64,000 nucleotides of DNA from Phycomyces blakesleeanus NRRL 1555(-) (taxonomy: Eukaryota; Mucoromycota; Mucoromycetes; Mucorales; Phycomycetaceae): NCBI RefSeq assembly GCF_001638985.1, contig NW_017265137.1:2726222-2790221 (forward strand), given 5' to 3'. Made by a program: the position numbers and the translations under genes. The notes beneath the pieces are model-generated. The model searched no databases. It saw only the letters and a program-made list of their open reading frames with translations, and was not told where the DNA came from. Position 1 is the first letter of the stretch; the number at the start of each line of letters is the position of its first letter. This document shows, piece by piece, positions 46,280 through 55,314 of this stretch.

Positions 46280-46750
46280 ATAATAATTATAAAGTCTTGC
46301 TTACCAGAAAAAGTGATTCTTTGGCATCTTTTTAATGCATGCATACAAAAGAAAGATAGAGAAAATCTAATAAATTTAAAATGATAATGAAGAAAGTATA
46401 ACATTAATATAAGTGATTAGAAGATATTCTATTAAAGCTTACCATGTTTATTTCCATCATTAGCTTTTGATGGTTGTCATCATCATTGTTTTGCATCTAA
46501 AGATTAATAAGCTGATGATTAGCATCGCGCAATAAAAGTTGTTTGCTTTCTTATTCACCTTTGTAAGCCAGTGTGTTATGTTAACTCACGCAGAAAGTCC
46601 TATATAATAAAGACGATAGAAGTTTTTTAGTGTTAATAATCATGTAAAATAAAGTAAAAAAAAAAATTAAGTAATTACCATAGTGTAGAAAAAGAAGCAA
46701 AAGTAAACAGTAAAAGAGAAAGAGAGAGAACAAAAAAAAGAAAAATAAAA
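46280..46750 (-). other. Possible Plavaka ORF3 exons (copy 3), weak
   Basis: Three or four GT...AG-bounded short pieces occur in the right order and orientation: a T/C-rich leader ending ACTATG|GTAA near 46680; a ~41-nt piece near 46600-46563; MQNNDDDNHQKLMMEINM at about 46497-46444, ending ACATG|GTAAGC like exon d of copies 1-2; and ATTACTTTTTCTG-like near 46310. Protein similarity is weak. The support is mainly position and splice pattern. Confidence 0.25.
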
Positions 46751-47066
46751 AACAAATTGTAAGAGTAGTGAAAAAGCTTATTCTATTCTCAGAATTTATT
46801 AGGGTCTATTATAATTTAACACATGTGTTCCTATAATTTTTTCTTTTGTTGCTGTACACCCAAAAAGTATTGGGACATATAAATACTACTTCTATTTGCC
46901 AGATTATTATATCCTCCCTCACATTGTATTAGAAACCTCACATACTATTACTGTGCTTTACCATGTATGTTTATATAATTAAAATAATATTTTATAATAT
47001 TCTTCTATATATGCTTTATTTATTTATATTTATTTATTTTTTAAAAAATATGTAAATATCTGTAGC

Positions 47067-48337
47067 ATGCCTTCCAATGCCACTAGAAAATCAGGACGCA
47101 AAGGCAAACAGAATGCCCGAGGAACACTTAGCCATGTTGCTGCCAGCCGGATTGAGCAATGTGAGATTGCTCCAAGAGTATTGCCACTTGCAGCTGGTCC
47201 AAGTGGGACAGAGGCTCCTGGAATGACTGTCAAGTCCCTAACGCAGGTTATGGCAGCCATCAACATGATGTACGATCGTACTGTCGAAGCCAACACTGGA
47301 ATTCGTTTTCTGGTTGATGCTCACAACCAAGCCATTGCCCAGCAAGCTCTTGTTGCATCTTCTGTAACTCAGGGAGTAACTGCTACCAATGTGTCTACAA
47401 ATAGACACACCAAAGGCGAAATATGTGCAATTGTTCTGGTATGATTTTTTCTGACTTCATGCTTTAACACACTACCTAAATAATAATATGAATAATCATA
47501 TAGAATCTCATCAATGGGAGAATGTGGGCGAGAAACTTCCGTTCAGATGATTTTGAGCTTGTTGCTGAAAACAAAAGCTGCAGGTGATGGAACACAGCTG
47601 AGAGGATCGATCATCCTGACAATGTTGAGGTGATTAATTACCTCTGACAGTATATCATTGCCCAGCCTCGCACAGCTGGGTTCTGGGAGGATATGATAGT
47701 GCAGAAAATAAAAAACAATTACAAGACATGTTTTTGTGCTGTCAACGCAACCCCGAGCAAATGTCTTCCAAAAGGCGCAATAATTGTATCAACAACCATT
47801 GCATTGAGGTAAAATTACAAACAAAAAAGAAGAAATTAAATATTTTGCATTCTGTTCTAATCATTTTAAAATATATCTAGATTCACTTGCATCGTGTTGA
47901 TACCTACATTAACAATTGGCTAGCAATTGACACTGAGATGGGATACAAGCCAGGTAACCCTGATGAGATGGCATACTTGCATCTTCTCAAGAAGAGTGTG
48001 ATATCTGATAGTGAATCAGAAGATGAGAACGTCACTCCTATAATCCGTGTGCGGGTTTTGCAGGTTGCTCGTCCTAGTTGGAGAAGTGCTGAGGTAATTT
48101 TTTTAAAGGTGTACACTATAATATATTTCTATAAAAAGATGACTGTACAGAAATAAACTAACTAATTATACATAGCTGAATAGGCTTATTCAGTTCATTG
48201 ATTTCTTGGCAGCAGAGAATGACAAGAAGATTGCAACACCACAATCAAAGCAAAGAATGCCCAGATACCTAAAAACCATTGAGGTCACTCCTGTCCCCAG
48301 TCACCTGACTGCGATCCTTCCTGTCTGGGCAATTTAA
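47067..48337 (+). pseudogene. Plavaka ORF2 (copy 3), unknown protein
   Basis: Exon 1 47067-47440 (MPSNATRKSGRKGKQNARGT..., basic N-terminus, then TVKSLTQVMAAINMM helices and ...VLV|GTATGA). Exon 2 about 47504-47810 (NLINGRMWARNFRSDDFELVAENKS..., with TGA where copy 2 has Trp and TGA at an Arg-like codon). Exon 3 47881-48093 (DSESEDENVTP...ARPSWRSAE). Exon 4 about 48178-48337 (LNRLIQFIDFLAAEND...LPVWAI, stop 48335-48337). FELVA-N, ES-DE and SWRS blocks match copies 1 and 2. It ends 99 bp from the convergent transposase. The basic N-terminus hints at nucleic-acid or nuclear targeting (inference). Confidence 0.65.
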
Positions 48338-48436
48338 AACCAATAAAAACAAACAATTTGCTCTCTTTTTTTTCACTGGCATATTAAAAAAATTGAATAA
48401 TATTATTAGAAAGAAAAGAAGGGATAATTATATATT

Positions 48437-51400
48437 TTAAAAGTAAAGTTTTCTAGACAAAGAAACAATAAGTTTTTTGCTGATATTTTGTAATGTCGTA
48501 TGGTCAACAATTGCAACAGGAAGGAGAATTTGGTGCACTGGCAAGATGCTTTGAAAGTCAGGCAAAGAAAACGCGACATCCCATATTTCTACGCCTGCAA
48601 TTTTTCTACTTGTCTCCTTGGAAGCCTTGTACCATTTTACATAAGCAAATGTATGTTGGCTACTTTGGGGTGTTCTGTGATGTGGAGTAGAAACAAGTGG
48701 ACTAAATGAATGAACAAATAGGTACTGAATCTCTCCGACATACGCATACTTTGCTCCGTTTCGACCTTCTATAAACATTGCTTGTATATATGATCCTCTT
48801 CCATTTGTACCTCTACTTCCCTTGAATGTCTGGCCAAGGAGGTTGACGGATTTGAGCATTTCGATCCAGTCATTGACGAAAGCTGTATCTTGAATCACAT
48901 CTTTGCAACTGGAGATGGTGGGATCATTGTAAACAGCTTGGTAATATCCTACCAAACAATCATACTCCTGTCTTGGCATCATCTCATACGCTTTTTTTTT
49001 GCAAGGGCAGCGCTGATGGTAGCAAAGGCGTGTTACCACGAATTGACAAGTTTGGATTTTCGGCAGCATCAAGAAAGTCTGGTAGAGAGAACCAATTGTA
49101 CAAGGCGGTGCTAGTTGTAGAATCAGCAGGACTATAACCAGTTACCAATTTATCAAAGATGCCGGAGAAATTGAATGGACCAGATGTCTTCAAGAAATTG
49201 CAAACAAAATCGCCTTTACGGGTATCTTCAATGAATGTTTTCATGTATGTCATTTCAAAGCCGCTCCTTCTGTTGGTATTGATATTCTTTAGAACACTGT
49301 TGTATCGCTCGAAACTAAAGAGCCAGTACCCATAAACAGGCCCTAAGTCCTTGATTGTGTTGCGAAGATGAAGATGGAGATGCATGTTTGGAGATAACAG
49401 ATCCTTGCTATACAGCCTTTCACAATCTTTACCAAACTTCTCAAGTGCTATGTGTGCTGACTGTATATCATCTTTGGAAACATTTGGCTTGGTAAGGAAA
49501 CGGCAGGCATTCACAAAAAACATCCAATTCTCAAACTTTTGCTTTGGTAGTACGCCTTGTAGAACCACTGGAGAGTATACCAGACACCACGATTTCCACT
49601 CGTCTGCATTTATAAAGGGAAATCCCTTTGAAATCTTTGATCTTAGCATGGTGTAATCAGGCAGCAATGTCATGTTTTCAACGATTTTCTGCATGGCAAC
49701 GAGTTTTTTATTGTCAATTAGACCATCTGCAACTCATTTCTCCATCATCCTCTTGGCTGTGCCTAAGAAGAGATTGTGCATTGGATCAATGATCATGCAG
49801 TGGACAACGTCAAAGTACTGGAGACGATGCAGTTCGGACCAGCAAACACCATTTTCAACTTCAAGACGATGTCTCTCAGCTTCAGTGGTTGCATTCCTCC
49901 AGACCTCAGCATCCTTACAATTATCATTCTTAGTGCGAAGGAGCCACTTTGAGAAATCAAATCCAGAATAATCGACAGAGCTCGTTCCAGCTAATCGGGA
50001 GAATTGGCGATTACATTTGTGGCATGTGTTTGTACTGATATGGGACGTGAATCCACACACTTTTTGGGCAGCAGGGATGTCGCAGGCAACCATAAACAGA
50101 GCAGCACAGATGGTGATACCATTTGGGCATTGATATGTCTGGACTCTGACTCCCTTGTACAACTTTTCTAATTCATCAACCAGAGGTCTGAGGTACAAAT
50201 TTATCTCGGATGTTTTTGCTTCTTTCGGACCTGACATTAACCCAACGAGAATGACATTTTCTTTCTTGAATCTTACACTTCGAGGAAGATTGTTTACAGC
50301 CAGGTAAATTGCACCACATGAATATGTCACACCGTCGAATGGCTGGAACCAGTCAATGTTTAAGGTCAACATCAGTGAGCGGTTGCCATGAACAAAGGGA
50401 ATTCCATTGGTGTCTTTCAAATCCTTCCACATCAAGCCATCGTACACATCGAACATAGTATTCTCAGCCTTCGGGCTACGGTTCCACGAGTCGATTTGGG
50501 TTTCAAAATCAGGCCGAGAAAAGAGAGCTTTGATCGAATTCTGAACAGAGTGATACATATATGTTCTTTTTGGAATGGACAACTGATTTCCCAACTTGAA
50601 CAAACTATTACTGCACATTGAGTTATTCCCAAATTTATTAAAGATACAGAAGCGGGGTGTTGATTCATTGTTCTCATATATGCAGTGACATTTGCTACAA
50701 GAAACATATTTCTTTATACCGTCTGTAAAGGTATTGAATCCTGCCATGCTTTTGAGACCAGGGATGCTAACTGGGAGACGGAATGGATCTCTGAAAAGCT
50801 CGAGTATTTTGTTTATGATGGCAATGAGAAGAATGGCACCTTCATCAACAACGTACAAGGATACAAAGAGTGCAAGAACCTGTACAATAAAACAATGGAT
50901 GAAACTCAATTCTGAGTTGAATTCAGGAAAGTTGTCTTTTTTAAAAAAAATTAATTTCTATTATTTTATACAGCAGAACCCAATATCCATTATGAAAGTG
51001 TGCAAACCTTCACTATCAAGCATGTCATCCTCACTGGAATCATCTTCGCAACTGTCAGAATCAAGATCAGAGTTAAACTCTTCATTCTCATAACCAAAGA
51101 CAGCATCGGATTCTGAGAGAGGTAAGACTCAAATAGGCTCTTGTGTCTCCATGTCTACTTATATACTGGTGTCCATTTCTACCGGAACCATAAAAGAAGT
51201 TAGAGCAAATAAAAATAAAAATAAAAATAAAAATAAAAATATATATTTTTACCATCAAAGTTATAATCCATATCATATTCATTGTCTATGGCCACCGAGT
51301 TCTGTTCATCATTGTTGATAACTTCAGGAACATAGCTTACAGTAGTTTTGACTGATCTCTTAATAATCACTATATTACATATGTTATTAAATCGAAAATA

Positions 51401-51591
51401 TAAATATAAATATAATTAAAACATAAAAGAAAATTCCCTACATCTATTACGAAAGATGTTCATTCCAGCATCATCTCTTCTTTTATGAAAATTAAATGTC
51501 TGTACAGACACTGTATCTGATCCTCCAAATCTTATCTTGCAAACAAAATATTTGCATTCTTTTGTTTTGTTTGATTTACGGGTTGGTGCCA
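48437..51591 (-). pseudogene. Plavaka-3 transposase, one nonsense codon and one frameshift
   Basis: Exon 1 from ATG 51591 (MAPTRKSNKTKECKYFVC...FHKRRD, a diverged form of the N-terminal Cys/His motif). Acidic exon at about 51115-51005 (SDSCEDDSSEDDMLDSEG). The main exon from about 50945 has FVSLYVVDEGAILLI, YVSCSKCHCIY, LTLNIDWFQPFDG, ENVILVGLMSGPKEA, VACDIPAAQKVCGF, IIDPMHNLFLGTAKR. TGA at 49734-49736 replaces the Trp of RMM-RWV in relatives. Then LGPVYGYWLFSFERYNS follows. A frameshift occurs in the T8/A8 run near 48991, after which the C-terminus continues to 48437 (FAYVKWY...SILPVHQILL). Confidence 0.88.
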
Positions 51592-51776
51592 TTGCTTAAT
51601 AATTATTAAAATAATATTATTTTTTAAACAGTAAAGAAGATAAATATATATTCAGGTACAGTTTATTTCATTCAATTTAAGTTTATTATTGTATTTTTTT
51701 ATGCTACTTGGTGCTCTATGACCAATAGAATCGTTTTAAAAAAATTGCAATGCTTATTCTACAAAAAAAAATCCTG

Positions 51777-52205
51777 CACTACAAATTTGGGTTTTCTGTC
51801 CACCGAATTTTACATCCCATCACATATGGGAATCGGGCATTTTTTTGCAGTATCCTTTACCCTTGCTGTCATAGTGTCGCGTCATAGGCACTAATGCCTG
51901 AGTGCAGCTGTTGTCCTACTGTTCTTCCTGTCTCTGCAAGCCATTGGTTCTTTTGTTTCCTGTCCAATTGAGTTTTGATGCTGTTCTGGTCTGATCTGGT
52001 CTAGTTCTGGTGCCCATTTCTGATGCAATTTATGATGCCTGTCATGAGCTTAATAAAGCATGTTCTCTTCTTTATAAGTCTTTGTCAAAAAATTAGCAAT
52101 AACTAGAAATAAGTTCCTTGTCCTTTCCTTCCTCTCTTGTAATAAGATTTCTCATATAAGTTTTGATGACAGCTATATGATCCATAAATTGCCAGCATTA
52201 AGTCA
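51777..52205. other. Spacer, no gene seen
   Basis: Between Plavaka-3 and CACTA-2. Less AT-rich than average at 51880-52070, with repeated GATCTGGTCT-like words; it may be a remnant of something older. A (TTTTTA)n-type microsatellite lies nearby at 51205-51245, inside Plavaka-3. Confidence 0.35.
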
Positions 52206-52659
52206 CACTATGGGAAAAAAAGAGTGTCTGCCGGAGGTTCACTGGGGGGCCACTCAGGAGGTCGCTCAGATGGATGTTTTTCACCTTCTGTCTGTTATGG
52301 ATTATTGTATAACCCCGCTCATTAACAAATGTGAAGTTTTATTCAGTTACCTATACACATTTTTGTAATCTATATTTGACTTTTTATTGGTACTTATATA
52401 CAAAAGCCTTGGTTTATAATTCTCTTTTATTGGGTATTATAATTTACATCTTAACCTTATATCTAAAACCATTGCTCACTTTTCAATTAATATTCACTTG
52501 ATTAGTTTTCATTTATATAGAGCTTGGATTATTAATAATTTTAATTAGATTAAAAGTATATTTTTCAACAAATATTTTTATAAATGAGGATTTTATTAGT
52601 TATTGGAATAGAAATAAATTTTACAAAACATGATTTATTAGTTGTCAAAACACAAAATA

Positions 52660-54003
52660 CACTGATTGTTAAAAAAAAACGCAATTTTCTCTCAGCTGAC
52701 TAAATTTCAGTCTAACATGCACTTCTTTGATTTTAAAAAAAGTATCAAGAAAAAGAAGTATACATCTAAAATTAAAATGATATATAGTAGTTTACATATA
52801 CTTTCAGAATATGTTATTAGACTTGATATTTATTAATAGTTTGTTGGGCAGCCTTTTGCATCAATTACTGCCTGGCATCTTCAATGCATACTTGAAATCA
52901 AGCTATCCAAATATCTATGAGGAATTTTCTTCCATTCCTTCTCAAGAGCAGCATAAAGATATTTCAGGCTGTGCAAGCTGTATCTTTTTGACCGGACTCT
53001 TTTGCTAACATAATCCCATAGATGCTCAATGGGATTAAGATCCAGACTTTGAGGAGGCCAGTCAGCCAAAATTTTGAGCTTATGCTGCTTCTTCCAATTT
53101 ACAGTAACATTGCTTGTGTGTGCCTTGGCGTTGTCTTCTTGGAGTACCAAGTCATCCCAACCAGTTTGCTGCTGGATGGCTGAGAGAGAAGGAAGATATG
53201 CCTCTTCTAATACTTCAACATGCTTCTTGCCATTGGCTTGTCCGTTTATGATTTTTAAAGCCCCGACACCCTTGCTGAAGGAGCATCCCCAAACCATAAA
53301 AGAACCACCTCCAAACTTCATGGTTGGAGAGATAAATGTAGTACGAAGACCAGCATTGTTCTTGCGGAGAACTCTCTTGCGGCCATCATGACCAAAAAGT
53401 CGGAATCGTTTCTCATCAGTCCAAATGATTTTTTCCCAATTCTTAATGCTCCAATCAAGATGAGCATTGGCCCATGGAACGCATTTCTTTTGATTCTCAA
53501 TAGATATTTTGGGCTTCTTCATTATTCTACGGGAATATATGCCATGACTGCGAAGAAAATATCTTAGAGTGTTTGCTGATATGGGATTCGCAATGGCTTT
53601 TCTGATGTAAGACATTGGTTGCATTGGATCCTTTGAAATCTCACGCAGGATCTCTCTTTTATCTCTTGCGTTTAACTTCTTTGGTCTCCCTGGGTTCTTG
53701 ACTCTCTCATACGACCCAGTTTCTTTGTAGTGCTTAAGCACTCTTGAGACAGTATAAGGGCTAACATTAAGCATCTTAGTAATGTCACATTGCTTGGTGC
53801 CATTTGTAATACTCTCGTGTACAATAATAGCACGAGTTACATTGTCAGTTTTTTTTCTTCCTTCAGTCCTGGGAGTAGGTGGCATATTAGTGCTTTTAGT
53901 TTTTTGATTGCTTTATTAAAATGTGAATTTAGAAGAAGAACATCGTGCAAGTTTAGAGAGGTTTTGGACTATAAATTCTTGCATTATTTTTCAACACTCA
54001 GTG
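52660..54003 (-). mobile_element. Tc1/mariner-like element (Tc1-2)
   Basis: 1344 bp, with inverted ends CACTGATTGTTAAAAA / CACTGAGTGTTGAAAAA flanked by TA (52658-52659, 54004-54005). It contains one nearly full-length transposase on minus. A different subfamily from Tc1-1 (different ends and spacing). Confidence 0.93.
52881..53885 (-). CDS. Tc1-like transposase, DD35E, short C-terminal truncation
   Basis: 334 codons from ATG 53885. N-terminal paired helix-turn-helix (IVHESITNGTKQCDITKMLNVS; GRPKKLNARDKREIL). Catalytic motifs: WTDEKRFRLF (D), QEDNAKAHTS (D), LDLNPIEHLW (E), with 35 residues between the last two by my count. The usual Tc1 tail continues past the stop as RCQAVIDAKGCPTNY, so TGA at 52881-52883 probably replaces a CGA Arg codon, removing about 15 residues. 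Otherwise open. This is the least damaged transposase in the window. Activity is doubtful but cannot be excluded from sequence. Confidence 0.93.
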   Translation of the reverse strand: MPPTPRTEGRKKTDNVTRAIIVHESITNGTKQCDITKMLNVSPYTVSRVLKHYKETGSYERVKNPGRPKKLNARDKREILREISKDPMQPMSYIRKAIANPISANTLRYFLRSHGIYSRRIMKKPKISIENQKKCVPWANAHLDWSIKNWEKIIWTDEKRFRLFGHDGRKRVLRKNNAGLRTTFISPTMKFGGGSFMVWGCSFSKGVGALKIINGQANGKKHVEVLEEAYLPSLSAIQQQTGWDDLVLQEDNAKAHTSNVTVNWKKQHKLKILADWPPQSLDLNPIEHLWDYVSKRVRSKRYSLHSLKYLYAALEKEWKKIPHRYLDSLISSMH

Positions 54004-54145
54004 TAGTTTATTGGTTGTCAAAACAAAAAATGTCTTATTATATATAAATTATACTGACTAAACATCATTTTATTTACTACAAACTCTATTGATAGGTGAT
54101 ATTTTATTATATGATACCTACCAGGCATAGACTTACAATCTACTG

Positions 54146-54768
54146 TCACTTTTTATGGTTTTTCCATAATTGGCTGACTTTGGCAACAGATGTCCAGTTC
54201 TTGTGGCATCTGGTAAAGTCTATACCACTATTTCTTAATAGACATGCATGTCTGATGCACGCCAAGTTCTTGTCTTCTTGAGATATTATAGTCCAGTTTG
54301 GATTTGATTCTAGAACTTGCACAGAAGAAAGGGAGTCCAGTTCATTGCAGACAAGACGTATACAAATTATGAGGATTGCCTTGTTTTTCTTGTCCAGTTC
54401 AACTCCAAGATCATGGCTCATTATTCTGTAGATATGCACCAGAGTTATATCTTTGATATTTGGTACTGGTCTTGGAATTGGCCCACTGAGATTCTGTATT
54501 ATCTTATGTTAGCCTGTATATTTTACTTCTTTTTATTATTTCTTATGCTATGTACTATTGTCAGCTCTGGGCTTTCTTGGCCATTAATATCTTTACAAAC
54601 ATTGGCAATCTCCTGCCTAAGCAATGCTTGTTCATCCCAGAGTATTTCTTGACCTTTCTTGAGCATATCTTGTTTAACCTGAAGTTCTTTCTAGTCTTTT
54701 TGCAATGCAAAAAGTGTTTCTTGCATGCCCTGAAGTATCTAGAGAATTGTATAATCTGTATTATTCAT
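54146..54768 (-). pseudogene. CACTA-2 companion gene (coiled-coil + W-block protein)
   Basis: From ATG 54768: MNNTDYTIL-stop-ILQGMQETLFALQKD-stop-KELQVKQDMLKKGQ...EQALLRQEIANV, a strong coiled coil. The middle is frameshifted. The C-terminal part, 54439-54146, is open: VQVLESNPNWTIISQEDKNL...SGIDFTRCHKNWTS...QLWKNHKK and a stop. The last 50 residues align gap-free with those of the CACTA-1 companion (30513-30662), with three tryptophans in register. Divergent from the transposase at 55315. No known family recognised. Confidence 0.6.
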
Positions 54769-55314
54769 TGTGTTAGAAAAATCAGAAATATGAGGTTGTG
54801 AAAAAAAAAGAGGAAGAAATTTTTTTTTCTAATTACTATCAGATTTATTTTGGTATATCTATTGGTTTAATGGGGTTTATTGTTTTTATTATAATAGCTG
54901 CAATAACTACATACCATGTGTTATTACCTTCACGAGTCCTGTGAGGGAGTTCAAATTATCTATATCATTGTCACCTTCAATAGATTAAGTATAAAGACAC
55001 ATATTGAGAAGATAAGTATCTCTATTCTTACCAAAGTTACCAAATACCTATTTAAAAATGTTATCAATTAAAAAAACTCTTCTTCATAAATACGGTTCTT
55101 GCAAAAAAAAACCTATAATAATATGAAAATAACTGAGAAGTGCTTAATCTTGTGCCTAAAAAATCAGTTAGAAAATATGAGAAATGCACACTTGTCTGTA
55201 ACTCCTTTGCTTTTGATGTCTAGCCAGTCTGTTTCAGCTGCGATTTCAGACTTGATACTTAAGTGAGTTTGACAAAAACAAAAGTTAAAAAAAGCAAACT
55301 ATGTATTAACAATA

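Larger units (their letters stand above)
46250..51776. mobile_element. Plavaka-3: element with transposase and ORF2 (possible ORF3)
   Basis: Same convergent arrangement as the other two: ORF2 (+) 47067-48337 and transposase (-) 48437-51591. The right end is set at 51776 where the inverted sequence begins CAGGATTTTTTTTTG, like Plavaka-1. The left end is unknown; 46250 only marks the start of possible ORF3 exons. Confidence 0.55.
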
